A DNA stretch of 64,000 nucleotides from Polaribacter gangjinensis (lineage in GTDB: Bacteria; Bacteroidota; Bacteroidia; Flavobacteriales; Flavobacteriaceae): positions 2,873,608 through 2,937,607 of the forward strand of contig NZ_CP150662.1 of the NCBI RefSeq assembly GCF_038024125.1, in the 5' to 3' direction. Positions 39,703 to 47,363 of the stretch are shown in pieces. The first letter of the stretch is position 1. Every line of letters begins with the position of its first letter. The position numbers and the translations under genes were made by a program. A model generated the notes under the pieces. That model was not told the origin of the DNA and did not search any database. It saw nothing but the letters and a program-made list of their open reading frames with translations.

Positions 39703-40521
39703 TTGAACCAACAATCCACTACTAAGAAAATTGTATTAATCACTGGTGCTTCCTCAGGAATTGGAAAATCCATTGCTAACTATTTGTCACAAAAAGGATA
39801 TGTTGTTTATGGTACAAGTAGAAATCCTACAAAAGAGCTTTTACCATTTCAAGTGATTGCTTTGGATGTGTTGAAAAAAGAAACTATTGATAATGCAATT
39901 CAACAAATCATAAAAAAAGAAGGGAAAATTGATGTTTTGATCAACAATGCAGGAATGGGAATTACAGGTCCTATTGAAGATACACCTATTGAAGAAATGA
40001 GACGTGTTTTTGATACCAATTTTTTTGGTGCTTTAGACTTAATGAAATCAGTTTTACCCACAATGCGTGCACAAAAATCAGGATTGATTATCAATATAAC
40101 TTCGATTGCAGGGTATATGGGATTACCTTTTAGAGGTGTGTATTCTGCCACAAAAGGTGCTTTAGAATTGATTACAGAAGCAACCAATATGGAGGTGCAA
40201 CAATTTGGAATTAACGTAGTAAATGTTGCTCCAGGTGATTTTGCTACCAATATTGCAGCAGGAAGATATCATACTCCCGTTTTTGAAAATTCTGCCTACA
40301 AAAAATCGTATCAAGAAAATTTAGATTTGATGAATTCGCATGTTTCTAGTGGCATGAATCCTGAAGAAATGGCAATTAAAATTCATGAAATCATCAATAC
40401 AAAAAATCCAAAAATTCATTATAAAGTTGGGAAATTTATGGAAAAATTTTCCATTGTTTTAAAACGTATTTTACCTGATAAAGTGTATCAAAAACTATTG
40501 ATGAATCATTATAAATTATAA
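39703..40521 (+). CDS. SDR family oxidoreductase
   Basis: A 272-residue classical short-chain dehydrogenase: TGASSGIGKS near 15-24 (NAD(P) binding), NNAG at about 81-84, active-site Ser near 137 (INITSIAGYMG), and Y-x3-K (YSATKGALEL near 147-156). The N-terminus is a TTG codon at 39703; no in-frame ATG exists before the cofactor motif. The substrate is unknown. The C-terminal extension (MEKFSIVLKRILPDKVYQKL) resembles SDRs acting on lipids or sterol-like compounds, which I would not press. Confidence 0.87.
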   Translation: MNQQSTTKKIVLITGASSGIGKSIANYLSQKGYVVYGTSRNPTKELLPFQVIALDVLKKETIDNAIQQIIKKEGKIDVLINNAGMGITGPIEDTPIEEMRRVFDTNFFGALDLMKSVLPTMRAQKSGLIINITSIAGYMGLPFRGVYSATKGALELITEATNMEVQQFGINVVNVAPGDFATNIAAGRYHTPVFENSAYKKSYQENLDLMNSHVSSGMNPEEMAIKIHEIINTKNPKIHYKVGKFMEKFSIVLKRILPDKVYQKLLMNHYKL

Positions 40522-40596
40522 ACTTACAATCAATTTTATTTTTTAATTATTCAACAAAAAATATAATTTTAACTTAAAGATTGCTCTCTAAAATTG

Positions 40597-40604
40597 TAAC
40601 TTTG
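40597..40604 (+). promoter_or_regulatory. Promoter -7 element of fsa
   Basis: TAACTTTG, predicted start near 40609 and a 28-base leader; no clear -33 element. Confidence 0.5.
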
Positions 40605-40636
40605 CAACACTTTTACAAACAACTCAATTTATTAAG

Positions 40637-41290
40637 ATGAAATTTTTTATAGATACTGCAAATTTAGCGCAAATCAAAGAAGCTCAGGCTTTAGGAATTT
40701 TAGATGGTGTAACCACAAATCCATCACTAATGGCAAAAGAAGGAATTACTGGCGAAGCAAATATTATCAATCATTACAAAGCAATTTGTGAATTGGTTGA
40801 TGGCGATGTTTCTGCAGAAGTAATTGCAACTGATTTTGATGGAATGGTGAAAGAAGGAGAGGTTTTGGCAGCATTGCATCCTCAAATTGTAGTAAAATTA
40901 CCTATGATTAAAGATGGTATCAAAGCGTGTAAATATTTTTCATCTAAAGGAATTAGAACCAATGTTACGCTGGTTTTTTCTGCAGGTCAAGCTTTATTAG
41001 CAGCAAAAGCTGGAGCAACTTATGTTTCTCCTTTTATTGGACGTTTGGACGATATTTCTACAGATGGTTTAAACCTGATTGCTGAAATCAGAACAATTTA
41101 CGATAACTACGGATTTGAAACTGAAATTTTAGCAGCTTCAGTGCGTCATACAATGCATATTATTGATTGTGCTAAAATTGGTGCTGATGTAATGACAGGT
41201 CCTTTGAGCGCTATTGAAGGTTTGTTGAAACATCCTTTAACAGACATTGGGTTGGCTCAATTTTTAAAAGATTATCAAAAAGGGAATTAA
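40637..41290 (+). CDS. fsa: Fructose-6-phosphate aldolase (transaldolase family)
   Basis: A 217-residue class I aldolase. The start MKFFIDTANLAQIKEAQALG and VTTNPSLMAKEG are the conserved opening of the FSA/TalC subgroup. The Schiff-base lysine lies in VVKLPMIKDG near 83-92. At this length it belongs to the small transaldolase-like group, whose members are either transaldolases or fructose-6-phosphate aldolases; the two cannot be separated by eye. Works in the non-oxidative pentose phosphate pathway or dihydroxyacetone metabolism. Confidence 0.88.
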   Translation: MKFFIDTANLAQIKEAQALGILDGVTTNPSLMAKEGITGEANIINHYKAICELVDGDVSAEVIATDFDGMVKEGEVLAALHPQIVVKLPMIKDGIKACKYFSSKGIRTNVTLVFSAGQALLAAKAGATYVSPFIGRLDDISTDGLNLIAEIRTIYDNYGFETEILAASVRHTMHIIDCAKIGADVMTGPLSAIEGLLKHPLTDIGLAQFLKDYQKGN

Positions 41291-41293
41291 GAA

Positions 41294-41325
41294 AGTTTTT
41301 AGTTTTTAGTTTTTAGTATTTAGTG
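41294..41325 (+). repeat. AGTTTTT tandem heptamers
   Basis: Three to four head-to-tail copies of AGTTTTT with a degenerate end (AGTATTTAG) just after the fsa stop. A similar tract on the other strand lies at 27809-27831. Confidence 0.5.
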
Positions 41326-41385
41326 ATTCATTAAAAAATAAAAACTGAACATTCGAAACTTTTAAATCTATAAAGATTTAAAAAT

Positions 41386-43044
41386 TTGTATCCAAAAAAA
41401 GAGTTGGCGCAATTGATTATTTCTGGCTGTCATCAGTTTGGTATTGAGACAGTTGTGATTTCTCCGGGCTCAAGAAATGCGCCTTTAACGATAGGTTTTG
41501 TAAATCATCCATCCATCAAAACGTTGAGCGTGGTTGATGAACGCTGTGCTGCATTTTTTGCACTCGGAATTGCGCAACAAACGCAAAAACCTGTGGCTAT
41601 TTTATGCACTTCAGGCTCTGCATTATTGAATTATTACCCAGCAATTGCTGAAGCTTTTTACAGCAATATTCCACTAATTGTTTTATCTACTGATAGACCA
41701 AAACATTTGATTGATATTGGAGATGGACAAACCATTCGTCAAGAAAATGTATTTGAAAATCACGTACTTTTTTCGGCAAATTTGGTAGAAAGTGATCGTT
41801 TTAAAACCAAAAATGCTCAATTATTTGGAGAAGCTTTGCAATTAGCGATTTCCCAAAAAGGACCTGTTCATGTAAATATTCCTTTTGATGAGCCTTTGTA
41901 CGAAGTTACTGATGAATTACAAAAGTTTCATTTTCCACACATTTCAATGAGTTCTTTAGATAATAATCATATTGATTATGAGTATTTTGCGAAAATTTGG
42001 AATACTGCCTCTAAGAAAATGATTTTGGTTGGCGTGAATTATCCTGATGAAAAATTACACCATTTGATGGATTTGTATGCTGATGATGAAAGTGTGTTGA
42101 TTTTAACAGAAACTACCTCCAATTTACATCACGAAAAAGCAATAAATTCTATTGATCAATTGATTTTTTCATTGAATGATGAAGAATTTGAATCATTAAG
42201 ACCTGAAGTTTTGATTACGTTTGGAGGCATGATTGTTTCCAAAAAAATAAAATCATTTTTACGAAAATACACGCCCAATCATCATTGGAATATTGATGAG
42301 AAAAAGGCAACTAACACTTTTTTCTGTTTATCAGAATTTATTCAAATAAATCCTACTGATTTTTTTGCACATTTCAACACATTAGTTTCAAATACAACTT
42401 CTGATTATCAATCAAAATGGTTGAAAATTAGAGATGAAAAAAGGATAAAACATACTGAATTTTTATCAACTTTAATTCATTCTGATTTTAAGGTTTTTGA
42501 GCAAGTTTTGGCGAGTATTCCTGAAAATTCGCAATTGCAAATTAGCAATAGCGCCATTATTAGATATGCGCAATTGTTTACGATTTCATCCACTTTAAAT
42601 GTGTTTTGTAATAGAGGTACAAGTGGTATTGATGGTAGTACAAGTACTGCAATTGGAGCTGCTTTTGGGAGTAAAAAACGAACTGTTTTTATTACAGGTG
42701 ATTTGAGTTTTTTCTATGATAGCAATGGGTTGTGGAATAAGAATATTCCTAAAAACTTCCGAATTATTTTGATTAATAATTCAGGTGGAGGAATTTTTAA
42801 AATTATTCCAGGACCAAAAAGTACTAATGTGTTGGATTATTTTGAAACGCCTCATTGTTTAACTGCAGAGCATTTGGCTAAAATGTTTGAATTCGAATAT
42901 TTGAAAGCTTTTTCCACAGAAACTGTACAAGAATCATTAATTTCGTTTTATAATTCGTCTGAAAAACCAAAAATTTTAGAAATTTTTACCCCAAGTAACG
43001 AAAACAGTCACATTTTAAGTCAATATTTTAAATTTATACAATAA
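41386..43044 (+). CDS. menD: SEPHCHC synthase MenD
   Basis: ThDP-dependent first committed enzyme of menaquinone synthesis, joining isochorismate and 2-oxoglutarate. ISPGSRNAPLTIGF near 26-39, DERCAAFFALGIA near 51-63 and CTSGSALLNYYPAIAEA near 74-90 are the Pyr domain. The PP domain has NRGTSGIDGSTSTAIGAAFG near 408-427 and TGDLSFFYDSNGLWN (ThDP/metal site). Length 552 fits MenD. The start is TTG at 41386, directly before YPKKELAQLI, the usual N-terminus. It overlaps the next gene by one base (TAATG). Confidence 0.95.
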   Translation: MYPKKELAQLIISGCHQFGIETVVISPGSRNAPLTIGFVNHPSIKTLSVVDERCAAFFALGIAQQTQKPVAILCTSGSALLNYYPAIAEAFYSNIPLIVLSTDRPKHLIDIGDGQTIRQENVFENHVLFSANLVESDRFKTKNAQLFGEALQLAISQKGPVHVNIPFDEPLYEVTDELQKFHFPHISMSSLDNNHIDYEYFAKIWNTASKKMILVGVNYPDEKLHHLMDLYADDESVLILTETTSNLHHEKAINSIDQLIFSLNDEEFESLRPEVLITFGGMIVSKKIKSFLRKYTPNHHWNIDEKKATNTFFCLSEFIQINPTDFFAHFNTLVSNTTSDYQSKWLKIRDEKRIKHTEFLSTLIHSDFKVFEQVLASIPENSQLQISNSAIIRYAQLFTISSTLNVFCNRGTSGIDGSTSTAIGAAFGSKKRTVFITGDLSFFYDSNGLWNKNIPKNFRIILINNSGGGIFKIIPGPKSTNVLDYFETPHCLTAEHLAKMFEFEYLKAFSTETVQESLISFYNSSEKPKILEIFTPSNENSHILSQYFKFIQ

Positions 43045-43460
43045 TGGATTTACAAGTAGGAGATCAAGTACAATTGATTATTGAAACAGAAACAGCTTTG
43101 GGTTTCATTGTTTTGATTGATGAAGAATTCGAAGGATTGTTGTATAGAAATGAAATTTTTGCTCCGATTGAAGAAGGAATGGAAGTGACAGGATATATCA
43201 AAAATATTCGTGAAGACGGAAAAATTGATGTATCTCTAAGACCACAAGGATTTAGAAATGTGATTGATTTGGATGTGGAAAAAATCCTTACAAAATTGAA
43301 AAATAGTAAAGAAGGATTTTTGTTATTGACAGATAAAAGTTCACCTGAATCTATTAAATTTCATTTAAACATGAGTAAAAAGGCATTTAAAAAAGCCGTT
43401 GGAAATCTTTACAAACAAAAATTGATTGTCTTAAAAGACGACCGAATTGAGTTGGTTTAA
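43044..43460 (+). CDS. S1-like RNA-binding domain protein (short CvfB-like)
   Basis: A 138-residue protein. Residues about 1-68 form an S1/OB-fold (GYIKNIREDGKIDVSL near 50-65). The rest looks like a winged helix (MSKKAFKKAVGNLYKQKLIVLKDDRIEL). That order is the C-terminal half of CvfB/YitL, proteins of about 280 residues with several S1 domains. Here only the last S1 and the winged helix exist. RNA or DNA binding is likely. It is translationally coupled to menD, which gives no hint of its role. Confidence 0.68.
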   Translation: MDLQVGDQVQLIIETETALGFIVLIDEEFEGLLYRNEIFAPIEEGMEVTGYIKNIREDGKIDVSLRPQGFRNVIDLDVEKILTKLKNSKEGFLLLTDKSSPESIKFHLNMSKKAFKKAVGNLYKQKLIVLKDDRIELV

Positions 43461-43461
43461 T

Positions 43462-43493
43462 CCTATCCCCAACCATTTCCAAAGGAAATTGAG
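43462..43493 (+). repeat. Dispersed intergenic palindromic repeat, copy 2
   Basis: CCTATCCCCAACCATTTCC followed by AAAGGAAATTGAG, similar to copy 1 over the CC-ATCC start and the TTTCC/GGAAA palindrome. Confidence 0.5.
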
Positions 43494-43570
43494 TGAAATT
43501 GATAAAAAACTGAAATATTTTTTATTATTTCTTCTAACTTTTAATATTGAATTTTAAATTTTGAAAATTT

Positions 43571-44728
43571 TTAATTCCCTCCAAGTCTTAAAATATTCTC
43601 ATAAAAAGCATCTGCATTTGGGTCAGAAGGATCCATTTTTCCATATCCAATTTTATAATGTGTTATGGCTCTTTTTATGTTTTTTCCAGTTTCATAATAT
43701 CTACCAATATAATAATCACCTAAATGCGAACTTGGATAGAGTTTTAAGATCATTTTGCCAAAATCTAACAATCGATCTCCATTTTCTTTTTCAATAATAA
43801 TTTTTTCGATAGCATAAATATCTCGTTCTCTGATTCCCAAACTGCTTCCAAACAAAAATTCGATTTCTAAATATTTGTTTTCTAGATATGCAATGGCATC
43901 TAAAGGTGATAATTCTTTGATATTTTTATTGAATTCTTCTTCAGAAATAGCAGCATAAATCTCAAAAATGTTACTCAAAGCTCTCGGAATTGCCTCGCCA
44001 ATTGCAGCAATTGCGTTCGAAGTTGTAATTGCATCAGCAACCACTTTAAAATTCTTAATTTCTAGGGATGATAATCCTTTTTGGACTTGTTCAATTTGTG
44101 CTTGTTTGGCGCTTGAAAGCGTGTTAGAAGTATTCAAATAATAGTAAAAAACGGTATCTTCTTTAGCAATTTTTGTCCAATCATAAGATTGTAATTGAGC
44201 TCCAATAAAATCAGAAAAATTAGTATTGATGCAAATAAACGCATTGAAAATAGGATTTGATTCCTCTAAAAAATGCGTAATTAAATTGGCTGAGTAACCT
44301 TGACCAACCAATGTTATAAAGGGTGAAGTTCTATACGTACTTTCCATGTAAAATAGAACTTCATCACGAATAAATTGATAAAAATTTGTTGCAGTTGTTG
44401 TTAATCTTCCAGTGTTTCTGTCAAATGAAATGTCAGTATTTTTGGTTTTTTCCATCGAAATTCCAACAATAATTTGTTTAGGAGCTTTATCGTTTTTTGA
44501 AAACAAAACGGAATTTCCAACGTAGATATCAAACATAGATTCCTCATCCAAAACAATGGCTAAAGGAAAATTTTTGATACTGTCTTTTTCATATCCTTCA
44601 GGAATATAAATACGTAAATTTCTGGTAGTTTCTAAAAAAGTAGATTCTATTTGCTTCTCAATAATTTGTTGCGAAAATCCAACAAAACTGAAAAGTAAAA
44701 ATAATACTGATAGTGATTTCTGATTCAT
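43571..44728 (-). CDS. Exported alpha/beta-hydrolase-fold protein without the catalytic serine
   Basis: Signal peptide (1-20), then an esterase-D/enterochelin-esterase-like fold: LRIYIPEGYEKDS near 38-50, FPLAIVLDEESMFD near 54-67. The nucleophile elbow should read G-H-S-x-G; here it is G142-Q-G144-Y-S-A, so the serine is replaced by glycine. C-terminal 100 residues contain at least one TPR-like helix pair (HLGDYYIGRYYETGKNIKRA). I recall the same Gly in relatives, which points to a non-catalytic family. Periplasmic; divergent from menB. Confidence 0.72.
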   Translation of the reverse strand: MNQKSLSVLFLLFSFVGFSQQIIEKQIESTFLETTRNLRIYIPEGYEKDSIKNFPLAIVLDEESMFDIYVGNSVLFSKNDKAPKQIIVGISMEKTKNTDISFDRNTGRLTTTATNFYQFIRDEVLFYMESTYRTSPFITLVGQGYSANLITHFLEESNPIFNAFICINTNFSDFIGAQLQSYDWTKIAKEDTVFYYYLNTSNTLSSAKQAQIEQVQKGLSSLEIKNFKVVADAITTSNAIAAIGEAIPRALSNIFEIYAAISEEEFNKNIKELSPLDAIAYLENKYLEIEFLFGSSLGIRERDIYAIEKIIIEKENGDRLLDFGKMILKLYPSSHLGDYYIGRYYETGKNIKRAITHYKIGYGKMDPSDPNADAFYENILRLGGN

Positions 44729-44741
44729 AAGCTAGATTGTT

Positions 44742-44749
44742 TATTTTTG
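44742..44749 (+). promoter_or_regulatory. Promoter -7 element of menB
   Basis: TATTTTTG in the divergent region; predicted start near 44754 and a 40-base leader to the menB ATG. Confidence 0.5.
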
Positions 44750-44793
44750 CAAGCAATGATTTTTTGTAATAAGAACGCACAAAATACAAAATT

Positions 44794-45633
44794 ATGATAC
44801 AACCTGAATGGAAAACTGCGAAAGAATACGAAGATATTACCTATAAAAAATGCAACGGAGTAGCAAGAATCGCCTTTAACAGACCGGATGTTAGGAATGC
44901 TTTTCGACCAAAAACCACCAAGGAATTGTACGATGCTTTTTACGATGCAGGTGAAGACACTTCTATAGGAGTTGTTTTATTATCTGCTGAAGGACCAAGT
45001 TCAAAAGATGGAGTGTATTCATTTTGTTCTGGTGGTGATCAAAAAGCACGAGGTCATCAAGGTTATGTTGGTGAGGATGGATATCATAGATTGAATATTT
45101 TAGAAGTTCAAAGACTCATTCGTTTCATGCCAAAAGCTGTGATTGCGGTCGTTCCAGGTTGGGCAGTTGGAGGTGGACACAGTTTACATGTTGTGTGCGA
45201 TTTAACATTGGCATCCAAAGAACATGCAATTTTTAAACAAACGGATGCTGATGTAACCTCATTTGATGGTGGTTATGGTTCTGCATATTTGGCAAAAATG
45301 GTGGGTCAAAAAAAGGCTCGTGAAATTTTCTTTTTAGGAAGAAATTACTCTGCTCAAGAAGCTTTTGAAATGGGAATGGTAAATGCTGTAATTCCACATG
45401 CGGAGTTAGAAAACACGGCTTATGAATGGGCGCAAGAGATTTTAGCAAAAAGTCCAACATCCATTAAAATGTTGAAATTTGCTATGAATTTGACAGATGA
45501 TGGTATGGTTGGTCAGCAAGTTTTTGCAGGCGAAGCAACACGTTTGGCTTACATGACAGATGAAGCAAAAGAAGGAAGAGATGCTTTTTTAGAGAAAAGA
45601 AAGCCTAATTTTCCAAAAAAATGGATACCCTAA
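44794..45633 (+). CDS. menB: 1,4-dihydroxy-2-naphthoyl-CoA synthase MenB
   Basis: A 279-residue crotonase-fold enzyme that cyclises o-succinylbenzoyl-CoA in menaquinone synthesis. RIAFNRPDVRNAFRPKT near 25-41, SGGDQKARG near 78-86, PGWAVGGGHSLHVVCDLTLA near 122-141 (oxyanion hole) and TSFDGGYGSAYLA near 154-166 are characteristic of MenB rather than other crotonases. The neighbourhood of menD 1.7 kb upstream supports the role. Confidence 0.95.
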   Translation: MIQPEWKTAKEYEDITYKKCNGVARIAFNRPDVRNAFRPKTTKELYDAFYDAGEDTSIGVVLLSAEGPSSKDGVYSFCSGGDQKARGHQGYVGEDGYHRLNILEVQRLIRFMPKAVIAVVPGWAVGGGHSLHVVCDLTLASKEHAIFKQTDADVTSFDGGYGSAYLAKMVGQKKAREIFFLGRNYSAQEAFEMGMVNAVIPHAELENTAYEWAQEILAKSPTSIKMLKFAMNLTDDGMVGQQVFAGEATRLAYMTDEAKEGRDAFLEKRKPNFPKKWIP

Positions 45634-45651
45634 ATCAATTTTAGAATTTTT

Positions 45652-45676
45652 AATTATGAATTAAGAATTCGAAATT
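45652..45676 (+). repeat. AT-rich dispersed repeat, copy a
   Basis: AATTATGAATTAAGAATT followed by CGAAATT, sharing its AATTAAGAATT core with the copies at 45682 (inverted) and 46594; copies a and b can pair into a hairpin before purU. Confidence 0.4.
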
Positions 45677-45681
45677 GATTT

Positions 45682-45707
45682 AATTCTCAATTCTTAATTT
45701 ACAATTT
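45682..45707 (-). repeat. AT-rich dispersed repeat, copy b (inverted)
   Basis: On the minus strand AATTGTAAATTAAGAATT then GAGAATT. It matches copy c at 46594-46618 at 23 of 25 positions in the opposite orientation, so the two bracket purU as an inverted repeat. Confidence 0.5.
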
Positions 45708-45713
45708 ATAGAG

Positions 45714-46583
45714 ATGAAATCACAAATCGTAACTTTTTTAATACAATGTCCTGACCAAAAAGGATTGGTGGCAAAAATCACCAATTTCTTTTTTGAAAAA
45801 GGTTTTAATATTTTGAGTTGTCAGCAATATGTAAATTCGATTGAAAATACGTATTTCATGAGAATTCGTTTGAATGCAGATGGCACAATTTTATCAAAAA
45901 AAGAATTGGAAAGCAGTTTTTTAGAATTGTCAACTCCTTTGCATTTCAAATGGTCTGTGCATTACAGTGATAAAAAACAACAAGTGGCTATTTTAGTTTC
46001 GCACACAAGTCATAATTTGTATGATTTATTAGAGAGATATAAAGAAGGAAATTTGAATTGTACTGTGAAAATGATTATCAGTAATCACGAAAAATTAAAA
46101 CCAATTGCTGATATGTTTCAAGTGCCTTTTTATTATATACCAGTAATTGCAAATGATAAATCTAAACAAGAAAAACAGTTGATGGAATTGCTTGATTCAC
46201 ATCAAATAGATTTGATTATTTTGGCAAGATACATGCAAATTTTGTCTGCTGATTTTATCAATGCTTATCCTGAGAAAATTATCAATATACATCACTCATT
46301 TTTACCTGCTTTTCAGGGCGCAAATCCGTATTTACGTGCGTATGAGAGAGGTGTAAAATTGATTGGAGCAACTGCGCATTATGCAACAGAAGATTTGGAT
46401 GAAGGGCCAATTATTGAGCAAGATGTAAAACCAGTTACACACGAAAGTACACCAACAACGTTGAAAAAAATTGGAGCAGATATCGAAAAATTGGTGTTAG
46501 CAAGAGCTGTAAATAATCATTTAAATCATCAAATAATCGTATCAGGAAATAGAGCGATTGTTTTTCCTGAAACAGGAGAATAA
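45714..46583 (+). CDS. purU: Formyltetrahydrofolate deformylase PurU
   Basis: A 289-residue protein with an N-terminal ACT domain (FLIQCPDQKGLVAKITNFF near 8-26) and a formyltransferase-type catalytic domain (IILARYMQILS near 165-175, NIHHSFLPAFQGANPY near 189-204 with the catalytic His, ATAHYATEDLDEGPII near 215-230). It hydrolyses 10-formyl-THF to formate and THF, supplying formate for purine synthesis and balancing one-carbon pools. The gene is bracketed by inverted copies of an AT-rich repeat. Confidence 0.94.
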   Translation: MKSQIVTFLIQCPDQKGLVAKITNFFFEKGFNILSCQQYVNSIENTYFMRIRLNADGTILSKKELESSFLELSTPLHFKWSVHYSDKKQQVAILVSHTSHNLYDLLERYKEGNLNCTVKMIISNHEKLKPIADMFQVPFYYIPVIANDKSKQEKQLMELLDSHQIDLIILARYMQILSADFINAYPEKIINIHHSFLPAFQGANPYLRAYERGVKLIGATAHYATEDLDEGPIIEQDVKPVTHESTPTTLKKIGADIEKLVLARAVNNHLNHQIIVSGNRAIVFPETGE

Positions 46584-46593
46584 TTTTAGTAAG

Positions 46594-46618
46594 AATTGTA
46601 AATTAAGAATTACGAATT
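46594..46618 (+). repeat. AT-rich dispersed repeat, copy c
   Basis: AATTGTAAATTAAGAATT then ACGAATT, just after the purU stop. Confidence 0.5.
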
Positions 46619-46630
46619 TCCCAGTTTGTA

Positions 46631-46660
46631 ATTCCTTCCCTTTTGGAAGGTTAGGATGGG
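46631..46660 (-). repeat. Dispersed intergenic palindromic repeat, copy 3 (inverted)
   Basis: On the minus strand CCCATCCTAACCTTCC then AAAAGGGAAGGAAT, the same family as copies 1 and 2 in opposite orientation. Confidence 0.55.
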
Positions 46661-46666
46661 CTGTAA

Positions 46667-47275
46667 ATGAAAATAATCTGTATTGGGCGCAATTACGCAA
46701 AACATATTGAAGAATTAGCGAATGAAAAACCAGAAAATCCTGTGGTTTTCTTAAAACCTGATTCCGCTATTTTACCAAATAAAAATCCATTTTTTATTCC
46801 GCCATTTTCCAATGATGTGCATTATGAAGTAGAGATTTTAGTAAAAATTAATAAAGTAGGAAAATTTATTGATGCCAAATTTTCGCATAAATACTATGAT
46901 GAAATTGGATTAGGAATCGATTTTACAGCCAGAGATGTTCAAGAAAAATGCAAAGAAAAAGGTTTACCTTGGGAAAAAGCAAAAGCATTTGATGGAAGTG
47001 CTGTTATTGGTGAATTTTATCCAAAAGAACAATTTGATTTGGAAAATATTTCCTTTCAATTATTCAAAAATGATGAGTTAGTTCAAGATGGCAATTCAAA
47101 CGCTATGTTGTGGAAAATTGATGAATTGATAGCGTATGTTTCGCAATATTTCACCTTAAAAAAAGGAGATATTATTTTCACAGGAACTCCTGCAGGAGTT
47201 GGGAAAGTCTCAGAAAATGATGTTTTAAAAGGTGTTTTGGAAGGAAGAGATGCTTTTAATATTAGGGTGAAATAA
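46667..47275 (+). CDS. Fumarylacetoacetate hydrolase (FAH) family protein
   Basis: A 202-residue FAH-fold enzyme: IGRNYAKHIEELANE near 5-19, PVVFLKPDSAI near 25-35, HYEVEILVKI near 51-60 (metal-binding Glu pair), GIDFTARDVQEKCKEKGLPWEKAKAFDGSAVIG-like block near 84-116 and IIFTGTPAGVGKV near 174-186. Members act as acylpyruvases, oxaloacetate decarboxylases or C-C hydrolases. The short form is closest to the acylpyruvase/oxaloacetate decarboxylase (FAHD1) type, but substrate is not decided by sequence. Confidence 0.88.
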   Translation: MKIICIGRNYAKHIEELANEKPENPVVFLKPDSAILPNKNPFFIPPFSNDVHYEVEILVKINKVGKFIDAKFSHKYYDEIGLGIDFTARDVQEKCKEKGLPWEKAKAFDGSAVIGEFYPKEQFDLENISFQLFKNDELVQDGNSNAMLWKIDELIAYVSQYFTLKKGDIIFTGTPAGVGKVSENDVLKGVLEGRDAFNIRVK

Positions 47276-47363
47276 GTTCAATGTAGCAATGTATCAATAA
47301 AATAATTCAGATAATTTTAAGCATTGAACTTTTAAACAACAGAAACCTTTAAATCTTAAAACA

